Shown here: one piece after another, positions 23,669 to 36,700 of the stretch
Layout: the number at the start of each line of letters is the position of its first letter
How positions within the stretch are numbered: position 1 is the first letter of the stretch
Origin: Colletotrichum lupini
Taxonomy: Eukaryota > Ascomycota > Sordariomycetes > Glomerellales > Glomerellaceae
Direction of reading: 5' to 3'
Length of the DNA stretch: 64,000 bases
NCBI RefSeq assembly: GCF_023278565.1
Contig: NC_064682.1
Coordinates: forward strand, 2,170,001-2,234,000
The notes under the pieces: generated by a model
What the model was told of the DNA's origin: nothing
What the model saw: only the letters and a program-made list of their open reading frames with translations
Databases searched by the model: none
Made by a program: the position numbers and the translations under genes

Positions 23669-26600
23669 ATGGACGCCCCGTCCGACGCACGGCGGCCCTC
23701 CGTTTCCTTTGCTAGCCGCTCGACGACAGACTCCTCCTCGGAGGCGACTCCCATCCCCAGCGTCCGTTCCGTTACTGTCGCGCCGCACATGCCAGACTCG
23801 TCTGCAGCTCCTACTCCCGTCTCCGTCAACGCTCCCCTGAGCTCTTCCTCATCATGGAGTGCTAATTCTGATCGCCAACTCGGCTACACTGCAAGTCCCG
23901 ATCCCTCAGATCGCGTTTACCCGATCCGCTCCGTCGTGCGCGTAGATCGCACCGGCAGAACCTCTGGCGAGCATGACTACTTCCCCAGAGTACCCGATCA
24001 TGGCCAATACCAAGCCCCCCGTCCGAGCAACCCTCGAATCGATACCGCCGCCTTCGAAGCTTTTCCTCGTCGCGATTCTGCGTCCACGCCGCTATCCAAT
24101 GTCACCTCACCTGGCGATCGACAAGGAATCCAAGCGAGGAGGAAGAACGCCGGGTCTGGCCCTATGTCCAGCGTCCAAGCCGATGCCGCACGTCACAACA
24201 CCTCGCAACCGCTGGATATATTTCAAGATGTTGCTTCAGATGTTGAAGAGGACTCACTACCCGGCGACGAGCATTCGCAAAACCAGGCATCATCTACCAG
24301 TGCCCTTGGAGACTCTGCTACCGATGCTCTTCTGACCACGCGTTTCAAATACGTCATGACAGATGAAGGGCATCATGTCATCACAGGCACCGACGGTGTA
24401 TTACAAACTTGTGAGGATGAGCCGATCCATACTCCGGGAGCTGTGCAAGGATTTGGCGCATTAGTGGCCATTCGCGAAGAAAGCCACGGCCAATTCTCTG
24501 TTCGCTGCGCCAGCGAGAACACGGAGAAATTGATCGGATTCTCTCCTCAGCAGCTTTTCCGACTTGAAAGTTTTCTGGATATATTGAGCGAGGAGCAGCA
24601 AGACAACCTACTAGACCATATCGACTTCATTCGCGACGAAGACGCAGACCCCGCTATAAACGGACCCGAAGTCTTCAGTTTATCTATCCGCCCCCCGAAA
24701 AAAAAGAGCGTCAAACTTTGGTGCGCAATTCACATCAATCCTGCGCATCCAGAACTCGTCATCTGCGAATTTGAAGTCGACGACGATCATCAATTCCCAC
24801 TACGACCCCCGGAGGAGGCCACACCGATGACCCCTGAAGATACCTTGCAATCAAATCCCACATCGGAAGAATTGGCGGAGAGCACCGAAATCTTGAGCAA
24901 GCCGTTGAGGGTGTTGCGAAGCGCACGCAAACGCCGAGGCGATGCTGGTGCCATGCAGGTATTCGATATTATGTCCCAGGTTCAAGAGCAACTTGCGGCG
25001 GCCATTAACCTGGAAGGGTTTCTCAAAATTCTGGTGGGCATCGTCAAGGAATTGACAGGTTTTCACCGGGTCATGATATATCAGTTCGATTCTTCGTTCA
25101 ACGGAAAAGTGGTTACGGAACTCGTCGACACCTCGCACACCAAGGATCTATACAAGGGCCTACACTTCCCCGCCTCGGACATACCGCGACAGGCTCGCGA
25201 GCTGTATAAGCTGAATAAGGTGAGGCTCCTATATGACAGGGACCTGGAAACCGCACGTCTAGTCTGCAGGGCGAAAGAAGACCTCGAGGCACCACTGGAC
25301 CTCAGCCATTCTTACTTGCGTGCCATGTCACCCATCCATATTAAGTACCTGAAGAACATGGCTGTGCGGTCATCCATGTCGGTGTCTATTAATGCCTTCA
25401 ACGAGCTTTGGGGTCTCATTGCCTGCCACTCCTATGGCCGGAAGGGCATGCGTGTCTCCTTCCCCATCAGAAAGATGTGTCGTCTAGTCGGAGACACCGC
25501 GTCTCGCAATATTGAGAGATTATCATACGCGAATCGTCTGCAGGCCAGGAAGCTCATCAACACGGCACCGTCAGATAGCAATCCTTCGGGTTACATCATT
25601 GCTTCGTCCGACGATCTTTTGAAATTATTCGATGCTGACTTTGGCATGCTCTCGATCCGAGGGGAAACGAAGATTTTGGGCGATCTCGAGCATTCGCAAG
25701 AAGCGTTGGCTATGCTAGAATATCTACGCTTGCGGGAGCTCACGTCAGTGGTCACCTCTCAGGACATCAAAGAGGACTTCCCAGATCTGCGATATCCTCT
25801 TGGATTCACCGTTATCGCAGGCTTGCTGTATGTTCCCTTGAGTGTCGGAGGTAACGATTTCATTGTCTTCTTCCGCAAAGGCCAAGTCAAAGAGGTCAAG
25901 TGGGCTGGAAACCCGTACGAAAAGACTCTTCGCGAGGGCACTCAAGCCTATCTCGAGCCTCGGAAAAGTTTCAAGACTTGGCACGAGACTATACTTCGGA
26001 AATGCCGAGAATGGTCAGAGGAACAAGTTGAGACAGCTGCTGTTCTCTGTTTGGTCTACGGCAAATTCATTGAAGTATGGAGACAGAAGGAAGCTGCATT
26101 GCAAAGTAGCCGACTGACGCGCCTCTTGCTGGCGAACTCAGCCCACGAAGTCCGGACGCCGCTGAATGCTATCATCAATTATTTGGAGATCGCGTTGGAG
26201 GGTTCTCTCGACCAAGAGACGCGCGATAATCTCGCCAAGTCGCATTCCGCTTCAAAGTCACTCATCTACGTGATCAACGACCTGCTCGACTTGACGAAAA
26301 CTGAGGAGGGTCAAAATCTGATTAAAGACGAAGTATTCGATTTCGGCATGTGCATCCGAGAAGCGACAGACCCGTTCACCAACGACGCCAAGAGAAAGGG
26401 TATCGAGTATCAGGTTATAGAACATCCTGGACTGCCGCAGCACGTATGCGGTGACAGCCGACGCCTCAGACAAGCTATTTCGAACGTTGCAGCCAATGCA
26501 GTGCAAAACACATCCAGTGGATTTGTTAGAGTCGAACTATACGTCAGCGAGGTCCTCGAACGACGAGTACGCGTCGAGATTGTTGTTGAAGATACAGGCA

Positions 26601-28215
26601 AAGGAATGACGGCCAAGCAGCTCGACACACTTTTCAGGGATCTCGAGCAAGTGAGCGTCGAGACTGACGAAGTCAGCTCCATATTCCCAGATGATGACGA
26701 AGCGAGCAAAGACTCTAGGATATTGGGTCTGGGCCTGGCCGTCGTTGCTAGAATCGTCCGCAATATGGATGGCCAGCTACGGCTGAAATCGGAACAAGGG
26801 ATCGGTTCGAGATTTGTGATTCAGCTGCCGTTCGACCTGCCTGGCGATGTGCCTGTGCCGCCGGAAGGCGGTCAGAAGTCTGCAAAGTCGAATACTACTT
26901 CAAGCGTGGCTTCTGTCACAACGGCAGCTGTACCAGATAACGACGGCGAGATGATGCTCATCGATCGCGGCAGCAAGATATCGACGGTTGAGGAAGGCGG
27001 GACAGATGCTCTAGGTTCCGAGACGCGAAGTTTCGAAAGTATGAAGACAGCAGGTACGGGAGGAAGCAAGGCCAGTGGTCAGAGCTCTATGAGTGATGCA
27101 GATCGCTTGATCGAAGCAATTCAGACGCCACTTTCTATTGGCGAAGCTGATATGAACCGACCGTCGACTACGCGACAGCAGTCTTGGAAATATTCACAGA
27201 GGCCGAGGTCTTCGGAGAGCCGCACTGCTGGAGTATCGGCTGCGAGGCGCAAAGGATCCCCTACCTCGCGTCGAAGCAACCCCAGCATCTCAAGCATGGA
27301 AGCCTCCAAGCCTCCAGAGGTTGGGTATGCGACAGTTACAGATGCGAAAACGCCCGTCAGAGCTGTCAAGGTGCCAGATGAGTACGTTGATGAGACATCC
27401 GTGCCACCTCAGTCACAGCAAAGCGACTCCTCACGATTTCTCTTTGAAGTCAATAGTCGCTCAAAGCTAGGCGGTGCATCGGAAGCTGGCACAATCGGTA
27501 GCACCGTCGGCACCGCGCCAAGCGTCGTCTCGGGTTTTGACGAGACGAAGCTCCAAGTTTTGATCGCGGAAGATGACCCTATCAATTCGAGAATTCTGCG
27601 AAAGCGCTTGGAGAAATCTGGCCACCAGGTTTCCCATGCTGTCAACGGCGAGGATTGCGCTACTGTCTACAAAGAGAGGCCTGAAACCTTCGATGTGGTG
27701 TTAATGGACATGCAGGTATGCCGTACTAATCGCTCAATGCTTGTGTGATACCGACTGACGCCTGAACTCCCTAGATGCCGATTGTAGATGGCCTCACAAG
27801 TACAAAGATGATACGAGCCCACGAAAAGTCCAGCGACCATGGTGGGCACTCAGCGATCGCAACTCACAACGGCCGTATTCCAGTATTTGCAGTTTCTGCA
27901 TCTCTCATTGAACGAGAGAAAGACAAATACATCGATGCCGGATTTGATGGGTGGATTCTCAAGCCTATTGATTTCAAGCGACTCAACACGCTTCTCTTGG
28001 GAATTGTGGACGATGAAGTGCGCGCATCATGGCTATATGCACCTGGACAATGGGAGAAGGGCGGCTGGTTTAACACTAGGAACACTGAGGAGAGAAAGGA
28101 CGATAACGTACCAACACCTACAGTGTCCCCGGCGCCTGTAGGCACGGACACGTCTGCGGAGACCACAACAGATGGAAACACGGATCCATCGCCAGAGGTG
28201 GAGGTTTCCAGCTAG
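23669..28215 (+). CDS. fungal phytochrome, hybrid histidine kinase (red-light sensor)
   Basis: Two exons, 23669-27715 and 27775-28215, encode 1495 residues, close to the family's usual size. Order: a Ser/Thr/Pro-rich N-terminal extension (1 to about 230), PAS (about 235-375), GAF (about 435-610), PHY (about 620-790), HisKA, HATPase, a disordered linker, and a receiver (about 1290-1440). C248, in the TCEDEPIHTPG segment, is where bacteriophytochrome-type proteins attach biliverdin. The GAF has PASDIP with D504 and the two bilin-pocket histidines H557 and H587. The PHY tongue has PRKSF (764-768). The kinase has H826 in HEVRTPLN, an N box (NVAANAVQN), DTGKGM and GLGLAVV. The receiver has EDD, phospho-acceptor D1347 in LMDMQ, and K1412. 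All key residues are present, so it should be a functional photoreceptor kinase signalling toward the fungal HOG/light pathway. The start is the ATG at 23669; the in-frame TTG at 23648 is not needed. The only intron splits the receiver just after LMDMQ. Confidence 0.96.
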
Positions 28216-31200
28216 ACTCATCAGAGTTTGGCTGGCAGCCGGCACTGATAGTCGACACCGGCAAAAGCGCAGCAGGGCCCCTCCTACGACTTTCTGGGAA
28301 GACATTGTAAACTGATATCGGCGGTGACAACATCAGCTACTGCTACCTGTACAACGGCAAGACCTTGACGAATCTTGCTGTTTAAGATGCTTTGCAAAGC
28401 TGGCATTCAGCCGAGCAGCGAGGAAGGATGATGTCAAAGAAGACATCAGCGACACTACCATGACGGCTCTTGGCGAATATGGAGTTCATGGGTGACTCAA
28501 AGGAACGGGTTCAAAACAGGACACAAGCTTGTTGAAATATGATGAAAATAGATTTCAGGGGAAAACGGCAATGATACCATGGCAAAAGCATACGGATTGC
28601 ATGGGGAAGGTTACCCAGGGGGGCTGACTGTCTTAGAAGACTCAGCACTGGGCGGCGTTTTCGAGTTTGCGCAGTGTACATGACATATCACGGTATTAAA
28701 CGAACTACACCATTTACAAGTCTCATTTGCGAGGCATACTTTCGTCTGTAACTGGAAATCGCCATCTGACGGTTCCGACTACTAAATATGAACCCAAGAA
28801 TAGAGACCGCTCTTGGACCGCACCTGAATCGGGTACTCTTCATGATGCGCGCTGCTGTACATATAGAGATAAACACTGAAGCATCGGTAATGCAACACCG
28901 GCACGTGGCAGGCGACCGTCTGTCGCGACGGCGATGACGCGGAAACCAATCAACAGAAGGATTGGAGACCCTGGACATACCTGATCTAGGGATTCACATA
29001 TGGCCAACATCCGTCACAGCGAGCCGATCCCGATGTTGTACAGATGTCCTTCAGGCGTTCAGTAATTGAAAATCTGATTTGCATGCTGCGGTGACATTCA
29101 AACTCGCTTGGCACGTTGAAGTTTTGTCAGATTCGTCACATGTATCAGATTTCCCGGCTTCACAGAAGCGATGATCCTCTAATGCTCCCGAGGGGGGTTG
29201 ACTTGAGTCAAGCCTTCTGCCCAACTCAACTTTATGAGAACTCTGAATCTGTGATAGAACCGTACAGGTGACGATGGTATTATGTATGCCTTATAGTCTA
29301 GCAGAATGCTATGTTGATGGGAGAGAAAGAGCAGCTCTTTCAGTCATACACGGCGAGACATTTCCTCTGCCCTCTTCCGTCCTTGATCAAAGGTGAGGTT
29401 TGGCTGCCGGGGACGGAACGCGAACTTCGAAGACACGACAAGCGACACATGTTGCACGGACTTGCGTCGAGACAGGACGAGACAAGAATGGACACGACAA
29501 GCAGTCAATCGTAGACGCCGGCCCACGACGGCCAAGGATCCCTCCCCGGGTACGGCAGCTGGGCAGGGTAGAGGCATCGGAGCCTGGCATGGGTGCGACT
29601 CGTGCTCTTCCACCCGTCTTTGCGTCTGTAGTTCATATTCTGCATGTCTATCAAAGGACACTCGTTGGACGAACTAGCCGGCGATTCGCACGGGGACACG
29701 CGGATTATACTCCGGTCACTTGCTCTACTTACCGTAGCCCTTCTTATCCCTTTGTTTCCTTTTCTTCGTTCGATAGAACATGGAAAGGGTGGTATTAGAG
29801 ACGAGAGAGCAGATGGAAAATGAGAAACATTGGCATGCGGGGCGTGCCGGGCTCAGGTTGCATGACATGATGACTGAACGTCTGATTGCAGTAGCTTCCG
29901 AGGTGGCCCGCTCCCGCAACGAGGAGCATCGTACTCTGTGATTCGTTCTTTTCCGCATCTCCAGAGGTTTTAAAGCATGCCCTATTGAGTCCTCGCACGT
30001 GTCAAGCATAGTAATCAATGGAAGGGTGTATTGCTAGAACGTGTGGAGCAAGATTGAGTTCGAATGGGCGAAGCTGATATACCAGCATCAATCGCTTATA
30101 AATCTCGGCCTTCTTGTTTACTCGCGAGGTAAAATTTGGTAAAAAAACCGATGTCTAACTCATTCGTCTGGTAATCTTGTGACCGAACCTGTCCACAACT
30201 TGTCGGGAGAATCAAGTGCCGTCCTTGCGGGAGCGGGGAGATGAAAAAAGAGTTCAACAGGATGGGATAAACACAGGCAAATATGCAACTCCAAGATTTC
30301 GGATAGATATCAAAAGCCAAAAGCCAAGAAAACCCTGCGTAGATGACCGTCGTGGGACCGACTGTTTCCTTTCAAGATGGTGGGATGATGGAAGGCAGAG
30401 CGAAGAGGACCGAGCGCGGTGGACCAACTCTACCCGGCTGGGCTTGTGCAAGATTCGCATCATGATTCGATGCGCAACCTGCGTCCGGAGTCATCGAGCA
30501 AGGTCCTCCGCTGTCATCGCAAGCCTTTCTCGACTGTCCGTGCATTCTTTCATTGTAAGCATGGAAGATAAGTGTCCGGATCCCTTTTTCCTTGAACAAA
30601 GTTCCAACCTGTGTGGTCGTCCCTGTGGCTTATGCTGGCCGCCATTCTTACATCGGTTCATTATGTCTGTGTGTTGCAGCAAAGGCCAGTAGGTGATCTA
30701 GAAGAGCTGCTTCACAAAAGGATGGTGATGGGAGGGAAGATTCTGAAGACATCCGATCTTTGTATCCATGCCTGGCCTCTCTTGTCTCTTCCCGAGATAA
30801 CTATAGTGCTATATATGGCAGTCTGTCTATGTAGGTATTCGCTTCTTTGGTTCTCGCAACTTGGCTTTCCGCCATTTAAACTCTGGTCTTCCCTCGGGAA
30901 GTGTGTATAGCCCCGTTTCCTCCCTCCCTCCAATCTCGTAGTTCTCTCATTTGTTCATATTGGTCGACTTCAGTGATCAAAGGAGTGCGGACGTGGATAC
31001 GTCGTCTACTCATGAACTAGAATCTTGGTTCGGATAAGCCTGTTTCTGGGCCTGTGTGAACTCCTAGCAAACCCCTCTTTGTCGCCCCCTTTGCCACAAA
31101 GGCAGGGAATTGGAAGAGTCAGGAAATCTCCTATATTCTCCATACTGTGTTGTAGGTTTGCAACTCGCCGTGTGGAGCCTCACGCGATGGGGGTGGGTTA

Positions 31201-31773
31201 AGTTGACCCCAGGGAAGGGAACCCCCGTCAACCTGTTTTCTGCCTCCGTTTCCCCCATTGCTGCACGTCGCGCGGCTACAAATCCGGCCGCGCACCAAAG
31301 GCTGTCATGCCTCCTTCCCCCAGGATCAGTTGCTCGGCGTTACAGGAGGCGTACTGTTGTAGAAGTGAATGACTCGATTACGATGGGCAGCGGTTATCTG
31401 CTGGGATGGGATGTGCTGGGCAGCTTAGACCCAAAGGCAATCCCTCGCGCAAACGCTGTTTGGAAAAGTCTGGGTATGCCGGTTCGTGTCGTCTTATTTC
31501 GTGAACACCCTCCCCCAGAATGGACTGAACTACCTCGTTTGCGTTGCTTGTTCCTGCTTCTTTTACTAATATCTCTCGAGTATCCCCGACAAACACTGAG
31601 ACAATCTCCGACAACACCATCCTGTTCAACCTTCCTTTGGTTTTCCCTTCTCCTCCATCCCTCATCTGTACGGGACTCTTACACGGGCAGTGCCCGCCAT
31701 TCAGTTCACTAGTCCTCAGCAGAAATCCGGCCTAGTTTAGCTATACTGCCTATTCTTCCCCGTCGACGCAACC
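28216..31773. other. intergenic region, no gene seen
   Basis: 3.6 kb between the phytochrome stop and the SAT4-type gene. Frames of up to 200 codons exist (for example 31110-31712 on the plus strand) but none has a recognisable motif or a consistent codon pattern, and several overlap each other in antisense. The last 600 bases are pyrimidine-rich and suit a promoter/leader for the gene at 31774. Confidence 0.55.
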
Positions 31774-33245
31774 ATGGACACAGCGATCCCACTAGAAGTT
31801 TATCAAGATGATCGAAGGGCCACAGTGGTCGCATCTGTGGTTTTCTGCATCCTGTTTGTGACGGCGATGGTTGGGTTGAGGATCTATACGAGGACAAGAG
31901 TTATCGTACTCTTCGGTATCGATGATATACTAGCTGTTGTGGCTCTGGTGAGTGAAAGTGACGATGTCTACCTCAATGTCGAGAAGCTGAGTCTGATTTG
32001 TTGTTCTAGTTGGCAACAACAGGTTGTGGCATCGCCATCGCACTCAGTGAGTCAGATACTCATGCAATCTTAGCGGAGGAAGATTAGCTGACGACTATAA
32101 AAGTGACCAACTATGGTCTTGGCAGACACATCGTCGTCCTCAAGCCAGCGGATATTGTAGAATACATGCACGTAAGTAAAGTCACACTCGCCTCATCACA
32201 GTATTGATGATGGCTCAGTCCCCTCGACTAACAATGCAACCCAAGATGTTCTACATATCCATCGTATTCTACAACATCGCCCTCCTCGCCATCAAACTCT
32301 CCTTCCTGTGCCAGTACTACCGTATAATGGCCGTACCTCGGATGCGTAGAATCTACGCAGTCGCCCTCCTCGTGGTCGGCGCCTGGTCAACCTCGCAGGT
32401 CTTCATCGCCGCGTTCCAATGCCTCCCAGTCGAAGGGTTCTGGGACAAGTCGGTGGCGTCGCACTGCATCCCCAATCAGCCGCAGTGGTACGTCAACGCA
32501 GCTGGAAACATCATCACCGACGTTGCCGTCTTTGCGCTGCCGTTGCCCATTTTCTGGCATCTCAGCCTGCCACGGAAACAGAAAGCGCTCCTCATGGGAA
32601 TCTTCAGTCTTGGATTCTTGTAAGTCATCAACCTCGGGAGATCCTGTCTCACGCATGAAAAAACCTCGTTTGTCCGTTTTAGTAACACCGAATGCCAGCA
32701 CCGTCGCCATCTCCATCGTACGCATCCAGTACCTCAGCACACCGGCAGACTTCACCTGGACCAACGTCGACGCCTCGCTCTGGTCCATCGGCGAAATCTC
32801 ATCCGCCGTTACCTGCGCCTGTCTTCCGACGCTCCGCCCACTTCTGACAAAGATGTTCCCGGGTCTGATGAGCAGAGTCAACATCACCTCCCTCCATAGC
32901 AACCAGACCGACACGCGGCCGGGAACCCACCCGACCCGTCCGTATTCGAACCTCCCCAAGAGCTTTCCCCGGGACGCCGAAAAGGGGACCACGGCCTCGG
33001 GCGTATCCAGTGCGCGATCGAGCCACCTCAAGGACGACGGATCCTCCGTCACCCACGGATCGCCGTATCAGCACAACGCCCACGCCAACGAGTCGAGCGA
33101 TACGATTTTCGGCCTGGCTAGCGTGCGCGGGGATTCCATCACACCCGTTAAGTCCAACTTCAGCCCCTTAAGCCCCAGGCCAGCATGGACTGCTTCTGCT
33201 TCCACAAAATCATATCCTGTCCGCAGAGACGGAACACCCTTTTGA
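31774..33245 (+). CDS. SAT4-family (fungal rhodopsin-domain) seven-helix membrane protein
   Basis: Five exons, 31774-31947, 32010-32046, 32104-32171, 32246-32619 and 32699-33245, encode 399 residues. The first helix (VVASVVFCILFVTAMVGL, about 18-35) is followed by a basic loop and the conserved IDDILAVVAL. Further helices are LATTGCGIAIAL, FYISIVFYNIALLAIKLSFL, IYAVALLVVGAWST, IITDVAVFALPLPIF, and a last pair around ISIVRIQYL and the segment ending TCACLPTLRPLL. The extracellular loop has CLPVEGFWD...C, the hallmark of this family. The C-terminal tail (about 110 residues) is hydrophilic and Ser/Pro-rich. Members are plasma-membrane or endomembrane proteins of unclear biochemical role; related PTH11-type proteins act as surface receptors. 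Two introns end in AAG rather than CAG/TAG. The third has an in-frame alternative acceptor at 32218-32219 that would add nine residues. It converges on the ABC transporter gene. Confidence 0.88.
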
Positions 33246-33712
33246 AAGGGAAAGGAACTCTTTGAGACAGAGTGTCGAGGCACCATCGAGTCCTGGATGT
33301 GCGCTTCAGCGCTTTCAATGCGGGAACTGATTGAGTAATATCTCTGCGGAATCTAATCAGATCTTCTGCCAGTACCATCCCGATGTGGCGGCGAGAAGAT
33401 CTGAGCTTGAAAGTCAACGGGAGACGCAGGCGTCGTCCCTCGAGACTGGCGGTTACATCTGAAGAGTTGACTCTTATGTGGATGGGGTTTTGCGAACATA
33501 AACGCGGGCAACCGCTACGGATGTATTAAATGGCGCTGGTTTGCTCACGCGTCCGAATAATGATTAACTAATGATATATTAAGTCTGATGTATTATGTCT
33601 TATGCTTCAAGTCTAAATGAGCTGCCTATGACTGCATAGTGTCGTCGACGCTCCAGTAATTGGGTATCTCAAAGCCGCAGTACGTAACGACGGTACATGT
33701 TGGCGACTGTTC
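33246..33712. other. shared 3' region of convergent genes
   Basis: 467 bases between the stop codons of the SAT4-type gene (plus) and the ABC transporter (minus). The middle is AT-rich (about 33530-33620) and presumably holds both polyadenylation regions. No frame of interest. Confidence 0.6.
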
Positions 33713-36700
33713 TCATCGTCCAAACCGCCACCATGGCTTCTTCTCGGGCTCTTTGTAGCCCTCCTCTTGGATATTGTTCTTACCGACAATATTCAGGAAT
33801 ACCTGGTCTAAGGTGGTTGGCGAAACACTGAAATGATTGATACCCAGCGCCCCTTTCTGTTCTTCCAGCATGACAGCCAGTTGGCCAACCGCACTTGAGG
33901 AGTGAGTATCTGCCGGCGTGATGTCTCCGACTTTGTCACCGCCGAAAACTTCGAGAACCTCTTTTCCGGGGACGGAGAAGCGCATTTGACCATGGTACGT
34001 CTTCTCCTCTACATCAGCCCCTGGGAATGTAGATATTACCCAGTTGCGAAGCTGTGCAGTTTCCTCGGGTGTCGTGTGCGGTGCCGTTCTGCTAATTAGA
34101 TGGACGTGGAGTGCATCGCCGAACCGATGACGAAGATCATCTGTCGTGCCCAAAGCAAGCATTCGCTTTGCTAGAATTCCTGCGCGGTCTGCGAGAGCAT
34201 CGGCCTCCTCCATGCTATGCGTAGTGAGGAGGAGAGATCTGCCTGGGACGATGGCCGCCAGCGTCTTCCACATGATTCGCTTGGCGGCGGCGTCCAGCCC
34301 AGAGGATGGCTCGTCGAGTAAGATCACGCTAGGAGATCCCATCAGTGCGATACCAAGACTCAATTTACGGGCATTTCCGCCGCTCAGGGCCGCCGCCATG
34401 CGGTTCGAGAATGCCTGAAGACCAACGGCGTGAATGACGGTGTTGACATTGTGGTGAATATCAGGGACGCCTCGGATGCGAGCGTAAAACTCTAGATGCT
34501 CCCGGACTGTCATCAGATCCAACGCATCGTGCTGAGGGCAGACACCAAGATGAGATCGAGCAGCAGGCAAGTTGTGAATAACAGATTGATCTTCGACGAG
34601 GATCTCACCACCGTTCCGACTTGGCTTGAGGTCACCGCGGATGAGTGAAATGGTAGTTGACTTGCCAGCGCCGTTGGGCCCTAAAAGGGCAAAGACCTGA
34701 GACCGCTTGAGCCCGAACGTTACGTTATCGACCGCTGTATTCTTGCCAAAAGTCTTGGTAAGATGAATCACCCGGAGACCGTCGTCGCTACCCGATGTTG
34801 TGGTGACTCTTTTCAGTTCGTTTGAAACTTCCTCGTCGGCGACACTGCCATCATCCGATGGCCCGTCATACTTTCGCTGCCAAAGTCGCCGAACTGAAGA
34901 GCCAACGGAGCCGCTATCAGCCCATAGCAGAAGCGCGAACAGAAGGATTGACTGCAGAACCAAGTACAAGATTGGCCCGCCGTATTGAAGAATGCCACCA
35001 GGGTACGCCGCTAGTTGTCGTCCATCGCAGGCTGTTGAGAATAAGTTCAGAACCAGGAACATAGCCCGGACTACAGAACCAATAGGTGCAAAAGCCGAGA
35101 TGACGAAGTGAGCAACAAGAATGTTCCGATCGACTTTGGGAACTGGGGAATAGGTGATGGTGCACATGTAGGCTATCAAGTAGACCAAAAACAGAACCGC
35201 CTGACCAGCAGCTACCCAGGCATAAGTAGACAGTTGCGTCTTGCACCATAGGGATATAACATAGGCCAGTAGAATCGCAGTCAGTCCGTAGAGCATGAAG
35301 ACAAGAAAGATGTAGCCTATGTGGTACCAGATACCGGACGAAACAGCCCAGATTATCGTAACCAAAGCTGTTGACGCGAGAACGATGATGAAGTCGAACG
35401 CCAAGTAAGCCGCCCACAAGGGCAGAACTCGAACTCCGTTGCTGTACTGTAAGGCACGAACCTGTCGTCGACGCTCCAGACTTGGGTATAGGGCGAAGAA
35501 GCCTGGGTAGCATGCAAGTGCGATCCCGGTATATACGAGGAACTGTAGCGAGTTGCCATCGTTGGGCTGCCAAGGCGTAGCGAAGGGTGCCCATGCCACC
35601 ATGACAGTAACATTGCTAAGGAGCATATTCAAGATGTTCTGGCTCAAAATAGGGTTCAGTAAACCGTTGTAGTTCGACATGTATGCAATGGTGGGCACCG
35701 TGGAGTCGTCTCCTAGCCAGATACCGCCAGGAACAGTCTCGACCCGCCGTGCAACCACAGTGTCTTGGAAGGCTTTGAAGCTGTCCGTGAAAGTGGCGTT
35801 CTCGGCGAGTAGTTGCCTTGCGAAGTCGGTTCCAGTCCCAGAGGTCGATCCGTTGCCAGAGTTGCCGGCGGCAGCGTTGAATACTGGTAGAAGAACGCTG
35901 GCGGCAGTGTTGAGGTCAAATCGTGAATTGGGCCCGAGGACTAGTTTCCATGTAAAATCTGTCAGACTGAACCCTTGCGTCTGATCAAGCGAGCGCTCTT
36001 CAGATGGAGCACAGCCACTTTGTGTTTGGCCTTTGATGAACAGGGTGACGAGGCCAGCGGCTGCAACGGGTAAGACAAACGCTGCAAGGTAGGGAATCCA
36101 ATTTGTCTTCAAGATTGTCGTTCGTTTCCGGAAAAGTATAGCAGCCTGCCGCATGTATCCAATTTGCTGACCGCTCAGGAGTTGAAGTCCAGCTTGAGGA
36201 GTAGCGCCAACGTCGCCAGCTACACACTTCTCATTCAAGTCTGAACCTGAATCAGGAACAATCTCGCTCGCCTTGGAATCGTGGATTTCCTCCGCCAATT
36301 GAAGAAAGACGTCCTCGATGGTGGGCCCGGAGAAACGGTAGTCGTGAAAGTTGTTGGCTTCCAAAGTGCGAATCACCTGCGCGGCAAGTGAAGAAGATGG
36401 GGCGATATAGCTTATCAGGTCGAAGTGTATCTTCTTCTGAACCCCTTCGATGTCGGGTGTGTTGCCCATACCTGTCTCCTTGGTCACATGGACTCGGTAA
36501 CCGCCACCCAGGCGATCTTTCAACTCAACCGAAGAGCCATCGGCACGTAGCGTGCCCTTGGAGAGAATAGCGATGTGGTCGGCCAGGAGATCAGCCTCGT
36601 CGAGAAAGTGTGTTGTGAGGATTATCGTCCGTCTTCCGCGCTCAGCTAGTAGAATATCCCAAATCTTGCGTCGCGACAGAGGGTCGATGCCACTCGAGAC

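Noticed and set aside
31110..31712. 200-codon plus-strand frame just before the SAT4-type gene
   Set aside because: Lies in the pyrimidine-rich promoter/leader region; translation shows no conserved pattern.
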